The notes beneath the pieces are model-generated. The model saw only the letters and a list, made by a program, of their open reading frames with translations. It was not told the origin of the DNA and made no database searches. Shown here in pieces: positions 17,157 to 25,694 of a stretch of DNA of 64,000 nt; position 1 is the first letter of the stretch; every line of letters begins with the position of its first letter. Both the position numbers and the translations under genes were made by a program. The stretch is from Bacillus sp. 2B10 (GTDB lineage: Bacteria > Pseudomonadota > Alphaproteobacteria > Sphingomonadales > Sphingomonadaceae): contig RPSH01000004.1 of assembly GCA_003946805.1 (NCBI GenBank), positions 62,001-126,000 of the forward strand, in the 5' to 3' direction.

Positions 17157-19876
17157 CGGACCAGCCGCAGCGTCGTCGCCGCGCCGGTCAGCGCGACGCG
17201 ATAGGCACCGCGTTCGATCGCCGCACCGGCGATCCGCAGCGGTTTCGTTCCCGGCGTCGTCGCCTCCACCCGGACCCGCGCTGCCGGGGTCGCGGGCGTC
17301 GCGGGATCGAGCGTCAGCGTGATGGCGCCGCTCGCGGGGGCATAGGTCGCCGCCGCGATCTTGCCGGCGTCCAGCGTGATCCACTGTCCGGCCGGCGCCA
17401 CGAACAACCGGCTGCGCGCGCCGTCCCTCGGCACGATCCGCACGCCCTCGCCATCCTTCGTCACGTCGCCGCCGAACCCGACCCAGCCGAAGGTCGGATG
17501 ATCGACCAGATAGGTCGCCGCCGTAAGGGCATGGCCGTAATATCCCATGCCGTAATCGCCGGTATAGGGGTCCCAGCGGACCATGTCGGGTTCGGAATGG
17601 AACGCGGCCGACGCGAACCCCTCGCGGTCGATATTGGTGATCCCGCCCATCATCCCGCCATAGGCGACGCGCAGCAGGTGCAGGTCGGCGGGATCGCGGC
17701 GATAGGCGTCGAACAGCGGCACCGCGTTCAGCGCCGATCCGTAATGGTGCAACTGCCGCTCGATCCGCGCAGTCTTGCCGCCATACAGGAAATCCCAATA
17801 GCGCCGGGCATTGCCGTTATAGCCCCAGTGCGGCACGGTCGGATCATAGCCCAGGATCACCTCGCGCGTGACGTCGGCCTGCGGCTGATAGCCGAAATGG
17901 CGCATCCACGCATGGACTTCGGGCTGGCCGGTCGAATCCCACGCCATTTCCGATCCGAACGGATAGGCGAGCGTGCGCCAGTGATCGGCGCGTTCCTTCA
18001 TCAGCCGCTCCATCTCCGCTGCCTGCGCGGTCATCCCCTCGCGTTGCAGGTCGAGCAGGATGTCGAGGAACACGTCGCCCTCCATCTGCCCGAACTGCGC
18101 ATAATGCGGCGCGTGGCGCATCATCGCCACGCTCGTGCGGTATGCCCAGTCGAGATAGAAGCGCCAGTCGTGCGTTTTCACCAGCCCCTGATGATTGCGG
18201 GCGAGGCGATAGAGCACCCAGTGGCCGACCGCGACGTGCGGATAGTTGTACGACCGGCCGAGATCGTCGGCCCCCTTCCTGTCCCACGACGTCCAGCTCT
18301 TCCACTGGTCGGCGGGCGGGGCGTAGTAACCGGGGAAGCGAGCCGGATCGTACCAGAACAGGCTCTTCTTCACCGCGCCCGCGCTCGGGCCGGTTTCGAC
18401 CTGCAAATTGCCGAGCACGGTTTCGTCGACCACCCGTTCCAGTTTGGCGACCTCCGCCGGATCGGGATGGTCGAGCTGCTTCATCATCGCCGCGACCCAT
18501 GCGCCGGCACCGCCCTCGTCGCTCATCCCCGCGATCCACACGCGCGGTTCCTGCGTCAGCAGCCGGTTCGCCTCGCGGTCGTAGCTCAGGATGGCGGGCG
18601 CGCGGGCGAACGGGTCGGCCCTGTCGTCATACCATTGCTTCGTCGTCGAGAAACGGCCGAGATCGGCCGCGACCTGTTCCAGCGGCTTGGTCAGGTAATA
18701 ATGCACCGTCTGCACGCTGCCGTCGGCATAGGTGATCGACACCCGCGACCGGCCCCAGCCGCTGGCCTTCACGTCGTATCTCGCCCAGCCCCTGACCGAT
18801 GCCGCCGGGGTCAGCGTCATCGATCCCGCCGGATGCACGTCGATCGACCGGACGGGCTGCGGCGCGTTCAGGAACAGCGCGGCGGTCTGGTCGGTCGGTA
18901 CGACATAGCCCGGAATACCGACCGCGACCGGCCGCTTCGCCGCGACCAGCGTCGGTTCGATCGCGCGGATCGAGGGCACGGGGGCGAAGCGTACGCCGAT
19001 GGTGCGGCTCTCGCCCGGCGCCAGCACGAAGCTGGTCGGCTGGTTCCACTGTTCCGCGCCCGCCCATTCCCTGTCGGCCATCGCCTTGCTGGCGACCATC
19101 CAGTCGTAGAAGCCCTCCGACGTCTGGCCGCGGTCCGACCGGTCGGTGAAGATGTCGCCCTTCGCCGCCCAGCGATCCTGTTTGATGATGCGATAGACTT
19201 CGAGCGGGGTCGCCGCTTCCGGCGTAACCAGCAGCGCCGGCCCCTTGCCGTTCAGCCGGGTGACCTGGAGATAGCCGGCGTCGCGGCCGATATAGGGGTC
19301 GACGAAGCTCGCCTGCGCATGCGCCTGTTCGAGGCTGCGGTCGGTGATGATGTTGTCGAACACCATTGGCATGCCCAGCGCGCCGACCTCGACCGCTCGC
19401 GCGGTGCGATTGGCCAGCGTGTAGCGCAGCGACAGCACGCCGGCATCGTTCACCCATTGCCGGGTGATGGTCAGCGGCACGCCATCGCCCATCGTCGCGG
19501 TGATGTCGGCGGCGGCGATCGTGCCGCCGGCGGCGGGCAGGATGCGCACCGGCTTGCGGTCGCGCGACGAGGCGAAGTCCGCCCATGGCCCGCCGCCGGA
19601 GCGGACGCGCAGGTGCAGGTCGCCGATATGGACATAGCCGTCGCCGGCGCGCTCCGCCTCCCGCGCGCCGGGCACGAAGTCGAACGCCGGTTCGGCGACA
19701 GGCGACAGCCGCGCCAGCGTCTGCGTATCACGGCGCAGTTCGACCACCATGTCGCCGACGCGGAAGCTGTCCTTCGCGATCGGGGGATGGGCCTTCTTCG
19801 CCGGTTCCTGCGGCGGCGGTGCGGCCGACAGGCTGGTCGCGGCGAGCAGCAGGACGAGGGACAGGCGACGGATCAT
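17153..19876 (-). CDS. Large exported DUF5695-like protein, probable carbohydrate-active enzyme
   Basis: The 907-residue protein has a signal peptide (MIRRLSLVLLLAATSLSAA). The N-terminal half is beta-rich. The C-terminal half, about residues 420-800, is rich in aromatic and helical motifs typical of (alpha/alpha)6 barrels, such as NYPHVAVGHWVLYRLARNHQ, AYPFGSEMAWDSTGQPEVHA and DPYTGDYGMGYYGHALTAAT. I recognise it as similar to the DUF5695 family, whose activity is not established as far as I know; this family call is from memory of its pattern. It is adjacent to the N-glycan enzymes but on the opposite strand. It is coupled by GTGA to the broken signal peptide of the metallopeptidase gene, so the two were probably one operon. 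Glycan lyase or hydrolase activity is possible. Confidence 0.6.
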   Translation of the reverse strand: MIRRLSLVLLLAATSLSAAPPPQEPAKKAHPPIAKDSFRVGDMVVELRRDTQTLARLSPVAEPAFDFVPGAREAERAGDGYVHIGDLHLRVRSGGGPWADFASSRDRKPVRILPAAGGTIAAADITATMGDGVPLTITRQWVNDAGVLSLRYTLANRTARAVEVGALGMPMVFDNIITDRSLEQAHAQASFVDPYIGRDAGYLQVTRLNGKGPALLVTPEAATPLEVYRIIKQDRWAAKGDIFTDRSDRGQTSEGFYDWMVASKAMADREWAGAEQWNQPTSFVLAPGESRTIGVRFAPVPSIRAIEPTLVAAKRPVAVGIPGYVVPTDQTAALFLNAPQPVRSIDVHPAGSMTLTPAASVRGWARYDVKASGWGRSRVSITYADGSVQTVHYYLTKPLEQVAADLGRFSTTKQWYDDRADPFARAPAILSYDREANRLLTQEPRVWIAGMSDEGGAGAWVAAMMKQLDHPDPAEVAKLERVVDETVLGNLQVETGPSAGAVKKSLFWYDPARFPGYYAPPADQWKSWTSWDRKGADDLGRSYNYPHVAVGHWVLYRLARNHQGLVKTHDWRFYLDWAYRTSVAMMRHAPHYAQFGQMEGDVFLDILLDLQREGMTAQAAEMERLMKERADHWRTLAYPFGSEMAWDSTGQPEVHAWMRHFGYQPQADVTREVILGYDPTVPHWGYNGNARRYWDFLYGGKTARIERQLHHYGSALNAVPLFDAYRRDPADLHLLRVAYGGMMGGITNIDREGFASAAFHSEPDMVRWDPYTGDYGMGYYGHALTAATYLVDHPTFGWVGFGGDVTKDGEGVRIVPRDGARSRLFVAPAGQWITLDAGKIAAATYAPASGAITLTLDPATPATPAARVRVEATTPGTKPLRIAGAAIERGAYRVALTGAATTLRLVR

Positions 19877-19949
19877 GGCTGGTCTCGCTTCATGGAAAGG
19901 GCGGGGCCGGGGGGCGGGGGAACTTCGTCGGGTCGGTGCGATCCAGATG

Positions 19950-20082
19950 TCTGATCCATCGGCATGGAAACGTCACCCCGGCGAAGGCTGGGGTCTCGAT
20001 CGGCTCCTGCTGCGCGCTACCACCGGGAGATCCCGGCCTTCGCCGGGATGACGCCCGTTTCAACAGGGATGGATCAAGCTCT
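19950..20082. repeat. About 133-base intergenic repeat (degenerate copy of the element at 32937-33077)
   Basis: The segment begins TCTGATCCATCGGCATGGA and ends ATGGATCAAGCTCT. Internally it holds two opposed palindromes (CACCCCGGCGAAGGCTGGGG and CCCGGCCTTCGCCGGGATGA) and the shared stretch CGGCTCCTGCTGCGCGCTAC. The same order and nearly the same length recur at 32937-33077. The terminal inverted repeats are less well preserved here. It is non-coding. Confidence 0.8.
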
Positions 20083-20209
20083 GGCGGCCGGTTCTGTCGA
20101 TCGCGAACAGGTTGGAAGCGCGCGCGATCACCCGGAAGCGGCGTCGCGGTCATCCGCCGCTGTCCAGCGCCAATCGAACAAGCCCTTCAAGCGCCATCCC
20201 ATCCTGTAA

Positions 20210-20223
20210 GTATATCGTATATC
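20210..20223. promoter_or_regulatory. Candidate GntR-type operator before the arabinofuranosidase operon
   Basis: GTATATCGTATATC shares 11 of 14 bases with GTATACAGTATATG at 26926-26939, in the divergent promoter of the hydroxyproline genes. FCD-type GntR regulators often bind short AT-rich palindromes of this kind. A gene for such a regulator is at 28923. The link is inferred. Confidence 0.45.
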
Positions 20224-20348
20224 TCGCACAGGGTATCGTTCGGTCGTTCGGCGAGTCAATACTCCCACAAATATCCGTCCGTAACCTGCCGCAAGATTGA
20301 CACCGGGCTCTTGGAGATATCTTATACGATAATACATAGGAGAGCAGG

Positions 20349-22712
20349 ATGAGGATCGCGCGCCGGGAATTGCTGATGGGCTCGGCCCTGCTGCCGCTGG
20401 TCGCGGTGCCGGGCTTCGCCGCCACCGCGCGTACGCTGCCCGCCACGGCGCGGCCGTTCCCGCTGGCGGCGGTGCGGCTGCGCCCGTCGGACTTCGCCCG
20501 CGCGGTCGAGGTCAACCGCGCCTATCTCAAGACGCTGAGCGCCGACCGCCTGCTCCACAATTACCGCAAGTTCGCCGGACTGGCGCCGAAGGCCGCGGTC
20601 TATGGCGGGTGGGAAAGCGATACGATCGCGGGCCATACGCTCGGCCATTATCTCTCCGCGCTGGCGCTGACCCATGGCCAGACCGGCGACGCCGAATGCG
20701 TCACCCGCGCCCGCTACATCCTCGGCGAACTGGCCGAATGCCAGGCGAAGAACGGCGACGGCTACGTCGCCGGCTTCAGCCGCAAGCGCAAGGACGGCAG
20801 CGTCGTCGACGGCAGAGAGATCTTCCCCGAGATCATGGCCGGCGACATCCGCTCGCAGGGTTTCGACCTCAACGGCTGCTGGGTGCCGTTCTACAACTGG
20901 CACAAGCTCTACACCGGGCTGTTCGACGTCGCCGATCATATCGGCGATCCCCGCGTCCTGCCGATCGCGACGGCGCTGGGCGGCTATATCGACACGGTGT
21001 TCGCCGCGCTGGACGACGAACAGGTGCAGCGGATGCTGGCCTGCGAATATGGCGGACTGAACGAGAGTTTCGCCGAACTCCATGCCCGGACGAAGGACCC
21101 GCGCTGGCTGCGGCTGGCGGAGCGGATCTACGACCGCCGCGTGCTCGATCCGCTGACGCAGCGCGTCGACAAGCTCGCCAACTTCCACGCCAATACCCAG
21201 GTGCCGAAACTGATCGGCCTCGCCCGCCTGCACGACCTGACCGGCAAGGAAGCGCAGGGCGTGGCACCGCGCTTCTTCTGGGAACGGGTGACGCGGCACC
21301 ACAGCTACGTCATCGGTGGCAACGCCGACCGCGAATATTTCTCGGCACCCGACACCATTTCGCAGCATATAACCGAACAGACCTGCGAACACTGCAACAC
21401 CTACAACATGCTGAAGCTGACGCGACAGCTGTTCGCGTGGGCGCCGCAGGGCGACCTGTTCGACTATTACGAACGCGCGCACCTGAACCACGTCATGGCG
21501 CAGCAGGAGCCGGTCAATGGCGGCTTCACCTACATGACCCCGCTGATGAGCGGGGCGAAGCGCGCCTATTCGCAACCGGGCGAGGACGGCTTCTGGTGCT
21601 GTGTCGGGACCGGCATGGAAAGCCATGCCAAGCACGGCGAATCGATCTTCTGGGAGGGCGGAGACACGCTGTTCGTCAACCTCTACATCCCCGCCGATGC
21701 GCGCTGGGCGGCGCGCGGCGCCACGCTGACGCTCGACACGCGCTATCCCTTCGAAGGGGAATCGCGGCTGACCTTCGCCACGCTGGCCCGCGGCGGGCGC
21801 TTCGCGGTGGCGTTGCGCGTGCCGGGTTGGGCCAAAAGCGCGGCGGTTTCTGTGAACGGCAAGCCGGTCGAGCCGCTGCGCGAGGGCGGCTATGCGATCG
21901 TCGAGCGCCGGTGGAAGGCGGGCGACACGGTGGCGATCGCGCTGCCGCTCGACCTGCGGATCGAGGCGACGCCGGGCGATGACAAGACGATCGCCATCGT
22001 GCGCGGGCCGATGGTGCTCGCCGCCGACCTCGGCCGGGCCGATGGCGAATGGGAAGGGCCCGATCCGGCGCTGGTCGGCAGCGACCTGCTCGGCCGGTTC
22101 ACGCCGGTCGTGGCGGACGCCGGGCAATATGCGACGCACGGCATCGTCCGCCCCGCCGACCTGACCTTCGTCCCGTTCTACAGCCAGTATGACCGGCGGA
22201 GCGCAGTCTATTTCAAACGCTTCACCGACGCCGAATGGAAGGTCGCGGAAACCGCCTTCCTCGCCGAACAGGCAAGGGCGAAGGACATCGCCGCGCGGTC
22301 GGTCGACGTCATGCACCTGGGGCAGATGCAGGCGGAGCGCGATCACGACCTGACGTCGGACCAGTCCCATCCGCTCGAATATCGCGGGCGCAACGGGCGC
22401 GACGTGCGTTCGGGCGGGTTCATGGAATTCGCGATGAAGACCCGCGCCGGTCCGCTGGTGCTGCAGGCGACCTATTGGGGCGACGAACGCAACCGGACGT
22501 TCGACATTCTGGTCGACAATGTGAAGGTCGCCACGCAAAAGCTCGACGCCGACCGGCCCGGCAAGTTCTTCGACGTTGAATATCCGCTTCCGCTCGCCCT
22601 CACGAACGGCAAGGACCGCATCAAAGTCCGCATCGTGCCGGCCGACGGCAAAACCGCCGGGCCGGTGTTCGGCGTCCGCCTGTTCACCGCCGCCCCCGCC
22701 GCGACCGCATGA
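20349..22712 (+). CDS. DUF1680 (GH127/GH146-type) beta-L-arabinofuranosidase
   Basis: The 787-residue protein has a twin-arginine-like leader (ARRELLMGSALLPLVAVPGF). The DUF1680 (alpha/alpha)6 barrel shows GGWESDTIAGHTLGHYLSAL, EQTCEHCNTYNMLKLTR and WCCVGTGMESHAKHGES. In characterised GH127 enzymes a zinc-bound cysteine is the nucleophile and other Cys/Glu ligands hold the metal; the Glu-x-x-Cys and Cys-Cys motifs fit this. The GHxxGHYLSAL segment looks more like GH146 than GH127. Residues about 660-780 match a beta-rich C-terminal domain common in this group. Family members remove beta-L-arabinofuranose, including from hydroxyproline-linked arabino-oligosaccharides of extensin. The TGA overlaps the ATG of the next gene. 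The start follows a good AGGAG site. Confidence 0.85.
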   Translation: MRIARRELLMGSALLPLVAVPGFAATARTLPATARPFPLAAVRLRPSDFARAVEVNRAYLKTLSADRLLHNYRKFAGLAPKAAVYGGWESDTIAGHTLGHYLSALALTHGQTGDAECVTRARYILGELAECQAKNGDGYVAGFSRKRKDGSVVDGREIFPEIMAGDIRSQGFDLNGCWVPFYNWHKLYTGLFDVADHIGDPRVLPIATALGGYIDTVFAALDDEQVQRMLACEYGGLNESFAELHARTKDPRWLRLAERIYDRRVLDPLTQRVDKLANFHANTQVPKLIGLARLHDLTGKEAQGVAPRFFWERVTRHHSYVIGGNADREYFSAPDTISQHITEQTCEHCNTYNMLKLTRQLFAWAPQGDLFDYYERAHLNHVMAQQEPVNGGFTYMTPLMSGAKRAYSQPGEDGFWCCVGTGMESHAKHGESIFWEGGDTLFVNLYIPADARWAARGATLTLDTRYPFEGESRLTFATLARGGRFAVALRVPGWAKSAAVSVNGKPVEPLREGGYAIVERRWKAGDTVAIALPLDLRIEATPGDDKTIAIVRGPMVLAADLGRADGEWEGPDPALVGSDLLGRFTPVVADAGQYATHGIVRPADLTFVPFYSQYDRRSAVYFKRFTDAEWKVAETAFLAEQARAKDIAARSVDVMHLGQMQAERDHDLTSDQSHPLEYRGRNGRDVRSGGFMEFAMKTRAGPLVLQATYWGDERNRTFDILVDNVKVATQKLDADRPGKFFDVEYPLPLALTNGKDRIKVRIVPADGKTAGPVFGVRLFTAAPAATA

Positions 22713-23722
22713 GCGACACGCGCACCCTGACGCTGGACGAGGTGCGCGATCTGGCGCGGGCCACGCTGCGCAAGGTGGGCTTGGGCGAGGAGCATGTCGT
22801 CGCGGTGGCCGAGACGATGGTGGCGGGCGAGCGCGACGGCTGCGCCAGCCACGGGCTGTACCGCCTGCTGGTCGCGGCGCGCAGCGTTTCGAGCGGGGTG
22901 GTGGTGCCTGATGCGGTGCCGGTGATGTCCGAACCGGCGCGCGCGCTGGTGCGGGTCGATGGCGGCGGCGGCTTCGTGCAGCTGGCGTTCGATCGCGGCC
23001 GGCCGGTGCTGGCGGACAAGGCGCGCGCGTTCGGCATCGCCGCGCTGGCGCTGACCGACGTCGTCCATTTCGCCGCGCTGTGGCCCGAGGTGGAGGCGCT
23101 GGCGAACGACGGCCTCGTGGCGCTGGCGATGACGCCCAGCCACGCGTGGGTCGCGCCGGCGGGCGGCACGAAGCCGGTGTTCGGCACCAATCCGATCGCG
23201 TTCGGCTGGCCGCGTCCCGGCGGGCACCCGTTCGTGTTCGATTTCGCGACCAGCGCGGTCGCGCGCGGCGAGATCGAACTGCACCGCCGCGCCGGACAGC
23301 CCGTTCCCGACGATTGGGGCTATGACGCCGAAGGCAACCCGTCGACCGATGCGCAGGCGGTGCTGGCCGGCGCAATGCGGACGTTCGGCGGGCACAAGGG
23401 GTCGGCACTGGCGGCGATGGTCGAACTGCTCGCCGGGCCGCTGATCGGCGAGCGGACCAGTGCCGCATCGATCGCCGCCGATGCCGGCCGGGGCGGATCG
23501 CCGATCGGCGGCGAGTTCATCGTCGCGATCGATCCCGCCGGCTTCCTCGGCGATGCCGTCGCCGACCAGCTTGCCCGCGCCGAAACCTTGTTCGCCGCGA
23601 TTGAGGGGCAGGGAGCGCGACTCCCTTCTGCCCGCCGCTACGCCGCCCGCGCCATCGCCGGGCGCGACGGGGTGGCGGTGTCGTGCGCGCTGCTCGCCGA
23701 CATCGCGCAGATCGCGGCATGA
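22709..23722 (+). CDS. Ldh-family delta-1-pyrroline-2-carboxylate reductase-like enzyme
   Basis: The 337-residue protein belongs to the malate/L-lactate dehydrogenase (Ldh) superfamily. Motifs are SHGLYRLL near residue 50, the ALTDVVHFAALWPEVEAL segment, THGxx-like VFGTNPIAFGWPRP and FDFATSAVARGEIE. The H-F-A-A-L-W-P-E-V-E stretch is typical of the subgroup that reduces cyclic imino acids (pyrroline- and piperideine-2-carboxylate). That reaction yields L-proline in trans-3-hydroxy-L-proline catabolism. Its place beside hydroxyproline genes supports this over malate or lactate activity. The start overlaps the arabinofuranosidase stop and its stop overlaps the peptidase start. Substrate assignment is inferred, and no trans-3-hydroxyproline dehydratase is visible nearby. 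Confidence 0.75.
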   Translation: MSDTRTLTLDEVRDLARATLRKVGLGEEHVVAVAETMVAGERDGCASHGLYRLLVAARSVSSGVVVPDAVPVMSEPARALVRVDGGGGFVQLAFDRGRPVLADKARAFGIAALALTDVVHFAALWPEVEALANDGLVALAMTPSHAWVAPAGGTKPVFGTNPIAFGWPRPGGHPFVFDFATSAVARGEIELHRRAGQPVPDDWGYDAEGNPSTDAQAVLAGAMRTFGGHKGSALAAMVELLAGPLIGERTSAASIAADAGRGGSPIGGEFIVAIDPAGFLGDAVADQLARAETLFAAIEGQGARLPSARRYAARAIAGRDGVAVSCALLADIAQIAA

Positions 23723-25455
23723 GCGTCGGCCTCGCCCTGCTGCTGGCGATCGGCGTCGCGGTGCCGGCGCAAGCCCCGGCTACCGCCGACGACCGGCTGC
23801 TCGCGCTGGCGGCGGACGAATATGCGTGGCGCCAGAGCCACTTGCCCGCGTCCGAGGACGTGCCGCAGGACCAGCGGATGCGCCTGCCCGATGTCGGCTC
23901 CACGGCACAGGCGGCGAAGCTGGCGCGGTGGGACGCCACGCTGCGCGCGCTGGCGGCGATCGATCCCGCTACGCTGTCGGCGGAGGGGCGTACCAACCTG
24001 ATCGTCTATCGCGGACAGATCGCGGCGCTTCTGAACGAGCAACGCTATCGCGACTATGAAAAGCCGCTGACGTCGGACACCAGCTTCTGGGGCGACGTCG
24101 CCGAGACCGCGCGCGGCAGTTTCCGGACCGAAGGCGACTATCGCGCCTATCTGGCGATGCTGCGCGACCTGCCGCGCTATTACGGGCAACAGATCGCGAA
24201 CATGCGCGCCGGGCTGCGCCGCGGCTTCACCCCGCCGGCGATCACGCTGAAGGGCCGCGACATCGGCGTGGCGCAGGTGGTCGCCACCGCCCCTACCGAC
24301 TCGCGCTTCTACCAGCCGTTCCGCACCATGCCGGCGCAGATGCCCGCCGCGGTGCAGGCGGCGCTGCGGGCACAGGCGCAGGCGGTGATCGCCAGCGCGG
24401 TCGTGCCCGCGCACGCCACGCTGCTGGCGTTCCTGCGCATCGAATATCTGCCCGGCGCGCGCACGACGATCGCCGCCTACGACCTGCCCGACGGGCGCGC
24501 CTATTATGCGTCGAAGGTCGCGGAATTCACCACCCGCGACCTGACCGCCGAACAGGTCCATGCGATCGGCCTCGCCGAAGTCGCGGCGATCCGCGCGCGG
24601 ATGCTGGACGTGATGCGCGAGGTGACGTTCGCCGGTGACCTGCCGGCCTTCCTCACCTTCCTGCGCACCGATCCGCGCTTCTATGCGAAGACGCCGCAGG
24701 AACTGCTCGACCGCGCGGCATGGATCGCCAAGACCTTCGACGGCAAGGCCGGCGACTGGTTCGGGCGGCTGCCGCGGCAGCGGTTCGCGATCCGCCCGGT
24801 GCCCGACGACCTCGCGCCCTTCTATACCGGCGGGCGCGGCGGCCCGGGCATCTACCTCGTCAACACCTACAACCTGCCCGCCCGCCCGCTTTATTCGCTT
24901 GTCGCCCTGACGTTGCACGAAAGCGCGCCGGGCCATGCGTTCCAGATGCCGCTGGCGGCCGAGCTGACCGGCCTGCCCGCGTTCCGCCGCGACGCCTATC
25001 TGTCGGCCTATGGCGAGGGCTGGGCGCTGTATTGCGAGGCGCTGGGCGAGGAGATGGGGATGTACAACACCCCGTACGACCGGTTCGGGATGCTCAGCTA
25101 CCAGATGTGGCGCGCCGCGCGGCTGGTAGTCGATACCGGTATCCATGCGCAGGGATGGAGCCGCGCGCGGGCGCAGGCCTATCTGCGCGACCATACCGCG
25201 CTGTCCGAACACGAGATCGTGACCGAGGTCGATCGCTACATCGCATGGCCGGGACAGGCGCTCAGCTATCATATCGGCCAGATCGCGTTTCGCGACGCGC
25301 GGGCGAAGGCCGAACGCGCGCTGGGCGATCGCTTCGACATCCGCGCATTTCACGACGCCGTGCTGGCGCTCGGCTTCGTGCCGTTGCCGGTCATCGACCG
25401 GCGCGTCGACCAGTTCATCGCCGAAGGCGGCGAGGGACCCTCCGCCATGGACTGA
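23719..25455 (+). CDS. Exported DUF885-family putative zinc peptidase
   Basis: The 578-residue protein begins with a signal-like peptide (MSVGLALLLAIGVAVPAQAP) and matches DUF885. Its motif TLHESAPGHAFQ fits the HExxxGH pattern of that family, and YGEGWALYCEALGEEMG follows with the probable third metal ligand. DUF885 proteins are thought to be zinc peptidases, with little biochemistry. ATG 23719 overlaps the preceding TGA, so this is the third gene of a coupled operon with the arabinofuranosidase and the reductase. A role in releasing peptides or free hydroxyproline from glycoprotein fragments is a contextual inference. It converges with the FAD oxidoreductase gene across a 239-base gap in which I see no gene. 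Confidence 0.78.
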   Translation: MSVGLALLLAIGVAVPAQAPATADDRLLALAADEYAWRQSHLPASEDVPQDQRMRLPDVGSTAQAAKLARWDATLRALAAIDPATLSAEGRTNLIVYRGQIAALLNEQRYRDYEKPLTSDTSFWGDVAETARGSFRTEGDYRAYLAMLRDLPRYYGQQIANMRAGLRRGFTPPAITLKGRDIGVAQVVATAPTDSRFYQPFRTMPAQMPAAVQAALRAQAQAVIASAVVPAHATLLAFLRIEYLPGARTTIAAYDLPDGRAYYASKVAEFTTRDLTAEQVHAIGLAEVAAIRARMLDVMREVTFAGDLPAFLTFLRTDPRFYAKTPQELLDRAAWIAKTFDGKAGDWFGRLPRQRFAIRPVPDDLAPFYTGGRGGPGIYLVNTYNLPARPLYSLVALTLHESAPGHAFQMPLAAELTGLPAFRRDAYLSAYGEGWALYCEALGEEMGMYNTPYDRFGMLSYQMWRAARLVVDTGIHAQGWSRARAQAYLRDHTALSEHEIVTEVDRYIAWPGQALSYHIGQIAFRDARAKAERALGDRFDIRAFHDAVLALGFVPLPVIDRRVDQFIAEGGEGPSAMD

Positions 25456-25694
25456 CCCTCGCGACGGCACCCGCAGCCGGCCGTGCCGCTGCCACGGGCG
25501 CTGTTCCGAGGGACAGGTCCTTTGACAGGGGGGAGCAGGGACATGCGAACGATCCGGGGGAGGGTTTCCTGACGGCCATGGTCGCCGAGATCCCGGCCGG
25601 CGCGCACGGCCCGTCGTGCGGGTTCAACGACGTCCGGTTCGCGGGGAACCCGGTGGCGCTGACCGTGCTGGTGCGGATGCGCGATGCACGACGA

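Larger units (their letters stand above)
19877..20348. other. 472-base divergent promoter region
   Basis: This gap separates the minus-strand DUF5695-like gene from the plus-strand arabinofuranosidase gene. It holds a 133-base repeat (19950-20082), a GntR-type operator candidate (20210-20223) and an AT-rich stretch just before the arabinofuranosidase start that includes TATCTTATACGATA at about 20316-20329. No convincing gene is seen. Confidence 0.6.

Noticed and set aside
20322..23468. A 1048-codon minus-strand frame opposite the arabinofuranosidase and reductase genes
   Set aside because: It spans two real genes and a promoter region and has no domain.
25456..25694. Possible gene remnant (a GNPVALTV-like stretch on the plus strand) between the DUF885 and FAD oxidoreductase genes
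   Set aside because: The similarity to PhzF or racemase N-termini is too short and lacks flanking support.
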